From contig JALCQC010000012.1 of the NCBI GenBank assembly GCA_022650895.1, positions 1-62,302 of the forward strand: a stretch of 62,302 nucleotides of DNA. The letters run 5' to 3'. The notes under the pieces were generated by a model. It saw only the letters and a list, made by a program, of their open reading frames with translations. It was not told where the DNA came from and ran no database searches. This document shows, piece by piece, positions 44,227-52,870 of this stretch. The position numbers and the translations under genes were made by a program. Source of the stretch: Bifidobacteriaceae bacterium (GTDB lineage Bacteria > Actinomycetota > Actinomycetes > Actinomycetales > Bifidobacteriaceae). Position 1 is the first letter of the stretch, and each line of letters opens with the position of its first letter.

Positions 44227-45855
44227 TCAGTCTTCTTCGAGCGGGATGGCCTTGATGGCCGCCTTCTCGATATCCAAGCCACGGTTGAAGCGAGCGAAGA
44301 AGTCTTCGAATCCTTCGACGTCGGAGGGATCGGGATTCTCAACGACCGATTTCGCACCGGCGAAAACACGGGAATCGAGATGTTCGTCCAGCGGGGTGTC
44401 TGCGTGCCAGAGATAATCCGCCAACACGGCCATACCCCAGGCTCCGCCCTCCGCCGCCGTCGACATCACCTTGATCGGCGTATTGAATGCCGCGGCGAGA
44501 ACCTTCTGCGCGACCTTGGGCGTCGTGAAAATGCCACCGTGTCCGACGAGGGAATCGACGGCAACGCCTTCGTCCTTGGTCATGATGTCCATGCCGATCT
44601 TGACCGGTGAGAAGGCGCTGAACAGCTGGGCACGCATGAAGTTGCCAAGACTCATCTTGGATTCAGGGCCACGTGCGAAAACAGGGCGGCCTTCGTCAAG
44701 TCCCGCGAGGAATTCGCCTGAATAGAAGCAATAGTTGAGCAGGCCACCGGCATTGGCGTCAGTTTCCGGCGCAATGGCCGCGTTGAATAGCGTGCCGTAC
44801 AGGGTTCCGGTGTCGAGCTTATGACCCGTCAGCTCGGAAAACTCACCGAACAGCTTGACCCATGCGTTGAGATCGGAGGTGAAGTTGTTGGCATGGGACA
44901 TGCCCGCCAGATCGCCGGCCGGAGTCGTCACCAAATCGACCTCGGGATGCAGCCTCTGCAACGGCTTTTCCAAAACGACCATGGCGAAGATGGAGGTTCC
45001 TGCGGAAACGTTGCCCGTGCGCACGCGGACGGAGTTCGTGGCGACCATGCCGGTTCCCGCATCACCCTCGGGTGGCGCCATGCGAATGCCTGGCTGCAGG
45101 GTTCCCGACGGATCTAGAAGGCGCGCGCCTTCCTGCGTCAAGGTTCCCGCATCCTGCCCTGCCACCAGTGGACGGGGAAGCAGATCCTGCACCTGCCATG
45201 GCTGGGAAGCCACCTTTGGCAGCGCATTGAATTTTTCGATGAAGTCCTTGTTGTAGCCCTTGGTTGCAGGATCGATGGGGAACATGCCCGAGGCGTCGCC
45301 GACACCAATGACTTTCTTGCCCGTAAGCTTCCAGTGCACATAACCCGCCAACGTGGTGAAGAACGCGACCTTCGACACGTGCTCCTCGCCTTTAAGGACG
45401 GCCTCATAGAGGTGTGCGATCGAATACCGCTCGGGAATGTTGTACTGGAACAGCTGAGACAGCTCCTCCTGAGCCTCGCGCGTCATAGAGTTGCGCCAAG
45501 TGCGGAAAGGAACCAACAGATCGTCGTTCTTGTCAAAGGCGAGATAGCCGTGCATCATGGCGGAGAAGCCCATGGAGCCAACGCGGCTCAGTTTCTCGCC
45601 GTATGCGCTCTCCACATCGTTCGCCATCTTCGCGTAGGCGTCCTGGAGACCGGACCACACCTCTTCCAACGGGTACGTCCACACGCCGTTGTCCAGATGA
45701 TTTTCCCATTCGTGATCGCCGGCCGCGATTGTCTGGTACTTGTCATCGATCAGCACTGCCTTGATGCGCGTTGATCCGAACTCGATTCCCAGCGCAGTCT
45801 TGCCGCCGCGAATGCTTTCGGCGATTGAGGCGACATCTTCATTACCGATTGTCAT
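44227..45855 (-). CDS. araB: L-ribulokinase (FGGY family)
   Basis: 542 residues. It phosphorylates L-ribulose. FGGY-kinase marks: ALGIEFGSTRIKAVLIDDKYQTIAAGDHEWEN at the start, MGFSAMMHGYLAFDKNDDLLVPFRTWRN, GDASGMFPID, and the C-terminal VGHGGIFTTPKVAQKVLAAA with AEGGAWGMAVLA. It matches the ribulokinase subgroup found with araA and araD in bifidobacteria rather than E. coli AraB. It heads the operon; a good promoter and a LacI-type operator lie upstream (45912-45963). Confidence 0.95.
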   Translation of the reverse strand: MTIGNEDVASIAESIRGGKTALGIEFGSTRIKAVLIDDKYQTIAAGDHEWENHLDNGVWTYPLEEVWSGLQDAYAKMANDVESAYGEKLSRVGSMGFSAMMHGYLAFDKNDDLLVPFRTWRNSMTREAQEELSQLFQYNIPERYSIAHLYEAVLKGEEHVSKVAFFTTLAGYVHWKLTGKKVIGVGDASGMFPIDPATKGYNKDFIEKFNALPKVASQPWQVQDLLPRPLVAGQDAGTLTQEGARLLDPSGTLQPGIRMAPPEGDAGTGMVATNSVRVRTGNVSAGTSIFAMVVLEKPLQRLHPEVDLVTTPAGDLAGMSHANNFTSDLNAWVKLFGEFSELTGHKLDTGTLYGTLFNAAIAPETDANAGGLLNYCFYSGEFLAGLDEGRPVFARGPESKMSLGNFMRAQLFSAFSPVKIGMDIMTKDEGVAVDSLVGHGGIFTTPKVAQKVLAAAFNTPIKVMSTAAEGGAWGMAVLADYLWHADTPLDEHLDSRVFAGAKSVVENPDPSDVEGFEDFFARFNRGLDIEKAAIKAIPLEED

Positions 45856-45911
45856 CCCACGTCTCCTTTGACTAAGATTTTTCTCTCGTTCTGACTAGGG
45901 AGATCAGTCAG

Positions 45912-45925
45912 TGTGAGCGTTCACA
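45912..45925. promoter_or_regulatory. AraR-type operator of araBDA
   Basis: TGTGAGCGTTCACA is a 14-base palindrome with one mismatched pair and the central CG of LacI-family sites. It lies about 10 bases downstream of the -10 element of the araB promoter, covering the early transcribed region, a repressing position. It matches the site in front of araR. Confidence 0.8.
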
Positions 45926-45934
45926 TACGTTCTA

Positions 45935-45963
45935 AGAATACATCTCTCTCTGACATCGTGCAA
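45935..45963 (-). promoter_or_regulatory. Promoter of araBDA
   Basis: On the minus strand TTGCAC and TATTCT are separated by exactly 17 bases; transcription would start about 70 bases before the araB ATG. Confidence 0.7.
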
Positions 45964-45989
45964 AGTTCGAACGCCCCTTTGTGGCGCGG

Positions 45990-47183
45990 TTACTTTCTGC
46001 GCGGCGCGGCGCTGGATTCACGCACAATCAGTTCCGATCCGATTCCAGGCTCCACGGCCTCGTCCACTCCACCTTCGGCAGCTTCCGTACCGTTCACTCC
46101 ACCCGCCGTTTGGGAACCCTCTCCGATCCCCAGCATTCCCAGCAGCTTCTGCATGGCGCTGCGCCCCAGCGCCTCAAAATCGGGGCGGACCGTGGTGAGC
46201 GACGGCACGTGGAAATCGGCACCCGGGACATCATCGAAGCCAACGACGCTGACGTCCTCCGGCACGCGCACCCCCGCCTCATGGAAAGCTTTGCTCACGC
46301 CGAACGCCTGGAGATCGTTCGAGGCCACCACCACCGTCGGCAACTGCTCCCGGGACGTTTCGGAGATCAGCTTCCTCGCCTCTTCATAGGCCTCGCTGGC
46401 GTCCCAGCTTTTCATGACAAGGGTGCGCGCATTCCATCCGAGTTCGTGCGAGTAGCGCTGCCACGCCTTCAACCTCATCGCCGCGTCTCCCCAGTCCTCG
46501 GGACCGGAGAAGAAAACGCAGTCGCGGTGTCCAAGTTCCGACAGATAATCGATGACCTTGTGCGCGGCGGCTACCTGATCGATGCCCACGAAGCGCACCA
46601 AGTCTGCGTCCAGCTGATTCCTTGTGGAGGGGGACACGGCTGAAGACGCAGAGGAGGACCCTTCCATGGCCCGCTCCTGCTCCTCAAAGGTGGAGGTGAG
46701 AATCACACGTGGCTGGTTGATGGTGGCGCTGACAGCCGCCTCCACCATCGCCACCGTCGGCGCCAGGAAAAGGAAGGCCTCCACACCTTGGTCCAAAAAA
46801 CTGTCCGCTATCTCCTCAAAGGCCTGACGGGTGTATTCGCGCTCGTCGATGATGGCGACGGAGAGATAGAAACCATGCTCACGCGCCACTGATTCGATGG
46901 AAGCCATGGTGGAGATGGGGCCGTAATAGTTCACTCCCCCGGCAATGAAGCCAATGGTTTTTGTGTGACGTGTCACCAACGCGCGCGCTGAATTCGACGG
47001 CCGGTAGTTGAGTTCTCTGATGACCTGTTCCACGCGTTGACGCGTCGCCCGCGACACGTTGGGAGAGTTGTTGATGACACGCGAAACGGTCTGGTGTGAG
47101 ACGCCTGCCTTCTCGGCCACTTCGTTCATGGAAGCGCGGTGGCTCGGTTGAGAAGCCTGATTCCTCATCGAATATGCGCCCAT
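45990..47183 (-). CDS. araR: LacI-family repressor of the arabinose operon
   Basis: 397 residues. N-terminal LacI helix-turn-helix (ASMNEVAEKAGVSHQTVSRVINNSPNVSRATRQRV with the hinge NYRPSNSARALVTRHTKTIGFI) and a periplasmic-binding-protein-like effector domain (VVASNDLQAFGVSKAFHEAG, VSVVGFDDVPGADF). A Ser-rich insertion (GSSSASSAVSPSTRN) and a Glu/Gly-rich tail are extras. It lies directly upstream of araB and reads the same way, and identical operator types stand before both, so it very likely represses araBDA and itself, with arabinose or a derivative as inducer (inferred). GGAGG before ATG 47183. Confidence 0.9.
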   Translation of the reverse strand: MGAYSMRNQASQPSHRASMNEVAEKAGVSHQTVSRVINNSPNVSRATRQRVEQVIRELNYRPSNSARALVTRHTKTIGFIAGGVNYYGPISTMASIESVAREHGFYLSVAIIDEREYTRQAFEEIADSFLDQGVEAFLFLAPTVAMVEAAVSATINQPRVILTSTFEEQERAMEGSSSASSAVSPSTRNQLDADLVRFVGIDQVAAAHKVIDYLSELGHRDCVFFSGPEDWGDAAMRLKAWQRYSHELGWNARTLVMKSWDASEAYEEARKLISETSREQLPTVVVASNDLQAFGVSKAFHEAGVRVPEDVSVVGFDDVPGADFHVPSLTTVRPDFEALGRSAMQKLLGMLGIGEGSQTAGGVNGTEAAEGGVDEAVEPGIGSELIVRESSAAPRRK

Positions 47184-47210
47184 GTTGCCTCCGAGTTCGC
47201 GTCAACAGTG

Positions 47211-47239
47211 AATGTACCTAACAATACCAACGTTGTGAA
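47211..47239 (-). promoter_or_regulatory. Promoter of araR
   Basis: Minus-strand TTCACA (5 of 6) and TACATT (4 of 6) with 17-base spacing. The -35 hexamer lies inside the operator at 47234-47247, and the promoter overlaps the end of rnhB. Confidence 0.65.
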
Positions 47240-48060
47240 CGTACACACGGAATGAATCCGCGGGAACTCATCACAGCCCGGTTATTTCGCACCAGATGCC
47301 AGCTCAGGCGATGCAGCTCGCAGGGGCCCTGAGCCTCAATCGCCATGCGATGCTGCTGCGACCCATAACCCTTGTTCCTCACCCAGCCATACGCCGCATA
47401 CTCCGGCTTCTGACCCAATTTCTCCATGATGCGGTCGCGCGTCACCTTGGCGAGAACGGAGGCAGCGGACACGCTGGCACAGGTCTGATCCGCCTTCACC
47501 TGGGTCGTCATGACGGGAACGGCAGCGAGCGGCGGAGCGTCGAAGGATGCCACGTTCTTTGAAATATAATCGTTCGGCCCATCCAGGATTCCGTACAGTG
47601 ACCCCGAATGGATCGGTGCAAGAGCTGTTTCGACGGTGCTCAGCGCGCGCAAGGCCGCGACACCCAGCGCATGGGAAATTCCCCACGCGTCGATTTCCTT
47701 ATTCGAGGCCGCACCGACGGCCCAGGCATCGACCCACTGCTGCAGCGGGTCGAACATGGCCTCTCTCCGTTTTTCAGTCAACATCTTCGAGTCGGCAAGG
47801 CCCTCGGGAAACTTTTCGAGGTGATGACGCCTGATGGCAGCCGCTCCCACCATGACGGGACCGGCAAGCGCTCCTCTCCCGACTTCATCGAAACCGATCA
47901 CGACATCGGCTCCAGCATCAAAGAGACTTGCCTCCACCTCCAGAGTGGGAGCCACTCGCGACGCGGCTTTCCGCCTCGGTGCGCGTGGAATATCCTTCTC
48001 CGCGGCTGACAACTGTCTTGCTGCCACACCCTTCTTCATCGCCGTGTCTTTTGTCGACAT
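47218..48060 (-). CDS. rnhB: Ribonuclease HII
   Basis: About 280 residues. It removes single ribonucleotides from DNA. Catalytic residues appear in VIGFDEVGRGALAGPVMVGAA (Asp, Glu), QVKADQTCASVSAASVLAKVTRD (Asp) and the GYGSQQHRMAI segment. A head of ~60 residues rich in Lys, Arg and Ala precedes the domain. Two starts compete: ATG 48060 (AAAGG five bases ahead) and ATG 48084, whose ATGA overlaps the lepB stop by 4 bases (coupling). The gene's 3' end carries the araR promoter and operator. Confidence 0.93.
   Translation of the reverse strand: MSTKDTAMKKGVAARQLSAAEKDIPRAPRRKAASRVAPTLEVEASLFDAGADVVIGFDEVGRGALAGPVMVGAAAIRRHHLEKFPEGLADSKMLTEKRREAMFDPLQQWVDAWAVGAASNKEIDAWGISHALGVAALRALSTVETALAPIHSGSLYGILDGPNDYISKNVASFDAPPLAAVPVMTTQVKADQTCASVSAASVLAKVTRDRIMEKLGQKPEYAAYGWVRNKGYGSQQHRMAIEAQGPCELHRLSWHLVRNNRAVMSSRGFIPCVRSQRWYC
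47234..47247. promoter_or_regulatory. AraR-type operator of araR, inside the rnhB coding end
   Basis: TGTGAACGTACACA is a palindrome with one mismatched pair and agrees with the araB operator at 12 of 14 positions. It encodes the last residues of rnhB on the other reading, so the sequence has a double constraint. Confidence 0.75.
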
Positions 48061-48080
48061 ACCTGCCTTTGGCACGACGC

Positions 48081-48749
48081 TCATTCTTGAGTGCCCACGG
48101 ATTTGAGTCCCGATACATTTGCGAACACGGAGTCCGGGCGCGACAGGTAATGTATGCGGTTCAGTGGCCAATACACGAATTTCGCCACACCTGCGACATC
48201 GCTGATGGGCACCAGCCCATCGGCTCCGTCGTTGATATGGTACCGGGAGTCCGAAGAATTCCCACGGTTGTCCCCCATGACAAAAAGATGTCCCTCAGTC
48301 ACCGTGACATCGAAGGCGATGGAACTGGGCTCAACACCGGGACGAATATAGCTCGTCTCATCAATGGCGGTCCCGTTGATGGTGACATTGCCGTCTGCAG
48401 TGCAGCAGCGCACGCGGTCTCCCGGCAGCCCGATGAGCCTTTTGACCAGATACTGGTCTGAGAAAAGTCCGGAGTTCTCGGTTTCGTCTCCCAGCCAATT
48501 GGCGGGGTCCTTGAAGACAATGATGTCGCCACGTTTGAGATCGAAAAATTTCGGCGACAGTTTTGACGTGATGATCCGGTCACCCACTTGAAAGGTGTCC
48601 GTCATCGAACTGGAGGGAATGACGTACATATCCGCGACGAAAACGCGCGCCAGTACCACTATCAGAATAGGTATGAGGATCAGCAGAAGCGTCTCTCTGA
48701 TGGACGATCGGGCCGAGCGCCTTTTCGGTGAACCATTTTTCTCAGGCAC
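48081..48749 (-). CDS. lepB: Signal peptidase I
   Basis: 222 residues. It cuts signal peptides outside the membrane. One N-terminal span (ETLLLILIPILIVVLARVFVA) is followed by the catalytic Ser in YVIPSSSMTDTFQVGDRI, the catalytic Lys in DQYLVKRLIGLPGDRV and the VTEGHLFVMGDNRGNSSDSRYH box. The open frame extends to 48872, but that part contains the rplS terminator (48826-48862); the GTG at 48749 has AGAGGAG five bases ahead and is taken as start. It is followed by rnhB with 4-base overlap or 20-base gap. Confidence 0.93.
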   Translation of the reverse strand: MPEKNGSPKRRSARSSIRETLLLILIPILIVVLARVFVADMYVIPSSSMTDTFQVGDRIITSKLSPKFFDLKRGDIIVFKDPANWLGDETENSGLFSDQYLVKRLIGLPGDRVRCCTADGNVTINGTAIDETSYIRPGVEPSSIAFDVTVTEGHLFVMGDNRGNSSDSRYHINDGADGLVPISDVAGVAKFVYWPLNRIHYLSRPDSVFANVSGLKSVGTQE

Positions 48750-48825
48750 CGGTCTCCTCTGATGCTGTGCGCGCGGCCCCGCGCCCTGCGCCGACACCCG
48801 GCGTATTCGTCCTTCTTCAGAAGAC

Positions 48826-48862
48826 AAAAATACCCGAGAAGCCGACTGGTCATCTCGGGTAT
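48826..48862 (-). terminator. Intrinsic terminator of rplS
   Basis: Minus strand ATACCCGAG pairs perfectly with CTCGGGTAT, followed by TTTTTG. It lies 58 bases after the rplS stop and before the lepB start chosen here. Confidence 0.9.
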
Positions 48863-48919
48863 TGGACATCATCAGTGCCTCGCTATCGTTTTCACTTCAA
48901 TAGCAACACGGAGAATGGA

Positions 48920-49285
48920 TCAGGCCCGTGCGGAGTTGTCTCTGCGCTCGACGATGCGAGCTGCCTTACCGCGCAGGTTACGCAGGTAATACAGCTTTGC
49001 ACGGCGCACCTTGCCACGGCTCACGAGTTCGATGGAGTCGACGGAGGGAGCGTGCACCGGGAAGCGGCGCTCGACGCCAACGCCAAAACTGATCTTGCGA
49101 ACGACGAAGGTCTCACGGAGACCCTCACCGGAACGTGCGATAACGACGCCCTGGAAGGACTGAATACGAGAGCGTGAGCCCTCAACGATGTTGACGTTCA
49201 CCTTGACGGTGTCACCGGCGCGGAAATCTGGAATAGACTCTGCGGGCTTAAGGCTCTTGGCCTCGAAATCTTGAACTGCACCCAT
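48920..49285 (-). CDS. rplS: Large ribosomal subunit protein bL19
   Basis: 121 residues. It sits at the subunit interface of the ribosome. Marks: [68 protein letters not shown] and [18 protein letters not shown]. The frame is open to 49360, but ATG 49285 (MGAVQDFE) has GGAGG eight bases before. Unlike the common rpsP-rimM-trmD-rplS operon it stands here with its own promoter, a long structured leader and its own terminator, ahead of lepB and rnhB. Confidence 0.97.
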   Translation of the reverse strand: MGAVQDFEAKSLKPAESIPDFRAGDTVKVNVNIVEGSRSRIQSFQGVVIARSGEGLRETFVVRKISFGVGVERRFPVHAPSVDSIELVSRGKVRRAKLYYLRNLRGKAARIVERRDNSARA

Positions 49286-49454
49286 GGTGGTTCCTCCATT
49301 GCCGCCGCATATCAGCGCATGTAAGGGGAAAACTCCTGTTTTCCCAAATCTCATTCCCACGAGTTTGCCCGTGGAAAGCGTGTCGATCCGGTCGCTCTCG
49401 GCCTAGACGGTAAGCCAGATTCTTATGCGGCAGAAATCTGACTCGACACAACGT
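49286..49454 (-). ncRNA. Structured 5' leader of rplS (candidate ribosomal-protein leader)
   Basis: Between a TATAAT box (minus strand, 49461-49466) and the rplS ATG lie about 169 transcribed bases with four perfect helices: GTGTCGA/TCGACAC (49380-49386 with 49443-49449) closing CAGATT/AATCTG (49416-49440), then CCACG/CGTGG (49357-49374), then GGGAAAAC/GTTTTCCC (49326-49345) close before the ribosome site. That density suggests an autoregulatory leader bound by bL19. Family identity is not established. Confidence 0.5.
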
Positions 49455-49460
49455 TTCATT

Positions 49461-49510
49461 ATTATACACGCCCCCGGCGATGGCTGCGAGCATTGACCCC
49501 CGCAGCCATC
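49461..49510 (-). promoter_or_regulatory. rplS promoter -10 and upstream hairpin
   Basis: Minus-strand TATAAT (49461-49466) is a consensus -10 with no clear -35. Immediately upstream a perfect 10-bp inverted repeat gatggctgcg/cgcagccatc (49479-49510) covers the -35 position; it may be the terminator stem of the FAD oxidoreductase gene or a regulator site. The remaining 49511-49626 shows nothing further. Confidence 0.55.
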
Positions 49511-49626
49511 ACGCCACATACGCGGCATCGCGCCATCCGTTCCTCCCTGCCCGGTTCTCGGGGAGGTGCGGCGGAACGGAAAGCGGGACAGAGGTAGAGG
49601 GACCGGCAGGCAGTCAGGCCATTTTG

Positions 49627-51216
49627 CTATTTGGCCTCGTGATACGACTTCTCGGTATTCACACTCCACACGTTCTTCTTGGAGGTGCGACCCGACTTGA
49701 TGTTGGAAACCGCCTCCATCGCCGTCGCCATGGAATGGTCCTGATTGTTGTAGCGGTGCTGGCCGTTGCGGCCCACACAATACAGGTTTCCGAAGGAATC
49801 CAGCCAGCTGATGAGCTCATCGATCTGGCTGTAGGTATCGAAATACGCGGGGTACGCCTTGGGGACACGCTCACGATGGGAGTCGATGACATCCGCCGCC
49901 CCACGAATGACGTGCATCCGCGTCAGCTCGTTGATGGCCAGCTTCGTAGCGGCCTCGTCGCTGAGATTCCAGAAGTCGTCACCCTCATTGGCAAAGTACT
50001 CCAAGCCGACCCATACGGTGTCGTCGACGTCCTTGACGAGGTAGGGGCTCCAGTTGTTGAAGATCTGCAGACGTCCCACCTTGTACCCTGGGTCCTGAAC
50101 GTAGATCCAGTTGTCGGGAACGATCGGCGGTTTGCCCAGCGTGGGAATGTCGGTGGTGTTGCGAATCGCTAGACGCTTCACCAGCAGGCCAACGGTTACG
50201 AAGTCGCGGTAGGGAAGGCCGACGGCGATGTCCGTCATGTCCTTCGGCGCCGGGGTGTCCGAACGGTTGAAGGCCTCCAGCAAATCCTTGAGCGGCATTG
50301 AAGAGATAAAGTCATCCGCCTCGATCTGCGTTTCCTGGCCCTCGGAATTCACATAGGTCAATGAGCCGATCTTACCGTCCGCCTGGTTGACCTTCGTCAC
50401 TCTCGCGTCGGTGATGACGGTGCCGCCCAGAGCCTTGACGCGCTCTTCCACGGTTTCCCACAGTTGCCCCGGTCCAAGCTTGGGGTACCAGAACTCCTCG
50501 ATGAGGGAGGTCTCCACTTCCTTGGAGCTGCGCTTCTTCGGCATCAGCTTCTGGATGGCGTTCTTGAGAACGGCAATGACGCTGAGCCCTTTGACACGCT
50601 GTGCACCCCAGTCGGCGCTGATCTGCGAGGGATGACGCCCCCACAGCTTCTCTGTGTATCCCTCAAAGAACATGGAATACAGCACGCGCCCGAAGCGGTT
50701 GATGTAGAAATTCTCGAGGTTGGTCTCTGGCAGTTTATGGACCAGCGACTTGAGATAGCTGAAGCCAGCCTTGAACGTGAGCTTGAGCCCCATGGCCTTA
50801 AAGGTGCCGAAGTTCAGAGAGATCGGATAGTCAAGAAAATGCTGATTCCAGAAGATGCGCGAAATACGGTGGCGCTTCAGCATCACGGCATCCGTTTTTT
50901 CCGGATCCGGTCCTCCTGGTTCCAGATCGTGATGACGCCCCAGCTTCTTGTCGTCATAGGAGGGTGCGCCTTGCAATGGCAGAATTTCCTTCCACCACTG
51001 CATCACACGGTCATCTTTGGAGAAGAAACGGTGGCCGCCAATATCCATGCGGTTGCCGTTGTATTTCACCGTACGGGAGATACCACCGAACTCTTTTGTC
51101 GCCTCTAAAACGGTGACATCGTATTTATCCGCGCCACCGTCACGCAGCAGTTCATACGCAGAAGTTAAGCCAGCGGGGCCACCGCCGATCACCACCACAC
51201 GTTGCTTAGCCACCAT
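49627..51216 (-). CDS. FAD-dependent oxidoreductase of the NAD(P)-binding/UDP-galactopyranose-mutase-like group
   Basis: 529 residues. The FAD loop [22 protein letters not shown] starts the protein; [37 protein letters not shown] and the C-terminal [26 protein letters not shown] (binding the flavin end) resemble amine-oxidase-like FAD proteins associated with polysaccharide synthesis. Relatives are annotated as NAD(P)/FAD-dependent oxidoreductases or UDP-galactopyranose mutase-like; the true UGA motif is not obvious, so substrate is open. ATG 51216 has AAAGGAAAA ahead; the frame extends 35 codons beyond. Single gene. Confidence 0.85.
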   Translation of the reverse strand: MVAKQRVVVIGGGPAGLTSAYELLRDGGADKYDVTVLEATKEFGGISRTVKYNGNRMDIGGHRFFSKDDRVMQWWKEILPLQGAPSYDDKKLGRHHDLEPGGPDPEKTDAVMLKRHRISRIFWNQHFLDYPISLNFGTFKAMGLKLTFKAGFSYLKSLVHKLPETNLENFYINRFGRVLYSMFFEGYTEKLWGRHPSQISADWGAQRVKGLSVIAVLKNAIQKLMPKKRSSKEVETSLIEEFWYPKLGPGQLWETVEERVKALGGTVITDARVTKVNQADGKIGSLTYVNSEGQETQIEADDFISSMPLKDLLEAFNRSDTPAPKDMTDIAVGLPYRDFVTVGLLVKRLAIRNTTDIPTLGKPPIVPDNWIYVQDPGYKVGRLQIFNNWSPYLVKDVDDTVWVGLEYFANEGDDFWNLSDEAATKLAINELTRMHVIRGAADVIDSHRERVPKAYPAYFDTYSQIDELISWLDSFGNLYCVGRNGQHRYNNQDHSMATAMEAVSNIKSGRTSKKNVWSVNTEKSYHEAK

Positions 51217-51343
51217 TGTTTTCCTTTCAGATGACACCTTATGATCTGTGGAAAGTCTAGCGAAAAAGTACTCTGTAACGGCTCTGGACAGCAACTTCAC
51301 ACTGATTTGACATAAAAACAATGTGACTGGAAATTAGAAAGCT

Positions 51344-51376
51344 ATAAAAAATGCGCCGTCGAGTGACAGCGCATTT
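51344..51376 (-). terminator. Intrinsic terminator of the DUF2469 gene
   Basis: Minus strand AAATGCGC pairs with GCGCATTT (8 bp), followed by TTTTTATAG. Confidence 0.88.
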
Positions 51377-51427
51377 CGGAAAGCCGAAGCGGGCCAGCCA
51401 CGATACGTGTGACTTGCTCTACTCGAA

Positions 51428-51742
51428 CTACTCGAGCTGCTCCGGAATATCGATATCCGTCTGTTGAACTTCTTCCACGTTAACGTCCTTAAAGGTCACA
51501 ATGCGGACGTTTTTCACGAAACGACTGGGCCGGTACACGTCCCAGACCCATGCGTCCGTGAGACGAACGTCAAAGTAGACATCCTGACCCGAGGAGCACG
51601 CCTTGAAGTCGACTTTGTTCGCCAGATAAAAGCGCCGCTCGGTCTCCACCACGTATTTGAAGAGCTTGATGACGTCGCGGTATTCACGGTAGAGCGACAA
51701 CTCGGCATTGGTCTCGTAGTTATCCAGATCTTCCGCACTCAC
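51428..51742 (-). CDS. DUF2469 family protein
   Basis: 104 residues. The start MSAEDLDNYETNAELSLYREYRDV and VVETERRFYLANKVDFKA are nearly invariant in Actinobacteria, where the gene usually stands close to rplS, lepB and rnhB, as it does here. Function is unknown; the conserved placement suggests a link to translation or secretion. An acidic C-terminus (VEEVQQTDIDIPEQLE). It lies 23 bases after the GNAT gene and ends the transcript at the terminator 51344-51376. Confidence 0.93.
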   Translation of the reverse strand: MSAEDLDNYETNAELSLYREYRDVIKLFKYVVETERRFYLANKVDFKACSSGQDVYFDVRLTDAWVWDVYRPSRFVKNVRIVTFKDVNVEEVQQTDIDIPEQLE

Positions 51743-51765
51743 CGTTTTCTGCCTCGCACTTTCTC

Positions 51766-52776
51766 TTATTCGCTTGCCTGGGAACGAGCACGGCCGCGCC
51801 CGATCCTACGCCACCACGCGCGCTTCGAAGCGCTCGTGCCGGTCTTGTCGTCATCATGCTCAGGGTAGGGCCAGTGATCGGCATCCTCATCGTGATGCGT
51901 GCCGTGATGATGTTTCTTCTTGGGCGCCGGTTCCTCCGTCGTCTCGTGCTCCGTCTTCTCATGGACTTCCATGGTGCCGTTCGTCACGTCCTGAACGATC
52001 TCGATGGAATGCTCATGAGCTGCAAGCGCTTCCTTGACTCCGGGATTCTCCGGGTTCATCCGCATTCCAAAGGCGTCGAGTGCACGCACTGGATCGTACT
52101 CGTCCGCCAGAGTTCCCATGATCACGCGGTCCTGGAACTTCTCGTTTTCCTCATCCCACAGCGCGTGGCGAAGAGTGCCTTCGATGGCGAATCCCAACGA
52201 CTGGTATACCGAGATCGCCCTCGTATTCTTCTCGGGAACATACACGGCAATCCTGTGCAAGTTCAGTCCCACGGGAGCTGTGGCGAAGCCATAGGTCATC
52301 ACGCGTGGCATGGCATCACGCGAATATCCGCGACCACGGAAGTCCCTGCCGAGAATCACCTGAATGATGGCGGACTGTGACCAACCATCGATGCTGGTGA
52401 GGAAAATCATTCCGATCGGACGGAACTCCTCGGGATCCTCCGCGCCCTGGACCTGGGTGAGCATCGTCCATGCGATGGTACGAGTGCGTCCGTGCGCTTC
52501 GAAAGCCGCCTCCACATCCACGTCTCCAAGACTCCATGCCACTGAGTCACGGACCCACGATTCAACGACAGACTTTTCAACGTCCTTGGATGAACCGGTG
52601 ATGGTCGAGGCCCCATAGAAAGCATCGATACTGTCCAGGATGGCAAGATCCTCCAGCCGCGCCGGACGCAGTTGCAGCATCTCACCCCTGATGGCCGGGA
52701 TGCGAATCGAGGGCGGGAGCACATGCTCGTGCGCGATCGTCGTCGTATCCACCGATTCCGGGGCCTCGTTACTCAT
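51766..52776 (-). CDS. GNAT N-acetyltransferase (RimJ/RimL type) with His/acidic tail
   Basis: 336 residues. The GNAT core (residues 25-210) shows LQLRPARLEDLAIL, then IIQVILGRDFRGRGYSRDAMPRVM (acetyl-CoA pyrophosphate loop RxxGxS-like) and LNLHRIAVYVPEKNTRAISVYQSLGFAIEGTLR, the RimJ/RimL hallmark for acetylating protein N-termini or antibiotics. The remaining ~125 residues are unusual: KKKHHHGTHHDEDADHW and a Trp-Arg-rich basic end. His clusters may bind metal. Located just upstream of the DUF2469 gene. Confidence 0.88.
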   Translation of the reverse strand: MSNEAPESVDTTTIAHEHVLPPSIRIPAIRGEMLQLRPARLEDLAILDSIDAFYGASTITGSSKDVEKSVVESWVRDSVAWSLGDVDVEAAFEAHGRTRTIAWTMLTQVQGAEDPEEFRPIGMIFLTSIDGWSQSAIIQVILGRDFRGRGYSRDAMPRVMTYGFATAPVGLNLHRIAVYVPEKNTRAISVYQSLGFAIEGTLRHALWDEENEKFQDRVIMGTLADEYDPVRALDAFGMRMNPENPGVKEALAAHEHSIEIVQDVTNGTMEVHEKTEHETTEEPAPKKKHHHGTHHDEDADHWPYPEHDDDKTGTSASKRAWWRRIGRGRARSQASE

Positions 52777-52870
52777 TTTTCACTCCATCCGTTGCCAGCC
52801 TGACAGCTTAGCGGAACAAGCTTCTTTTGTCCCGCCTTTCTGCCAAATCAGCGTTTCATCGCAGTCCGTC

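Noticed and set aside
45912-45925. TGTGA...TCACA as a Crp/GlxR site
   Set aside because: Crp sites have 6 bases between the half-sites; here there are 4 with a central CG, as in LacI-family operators.
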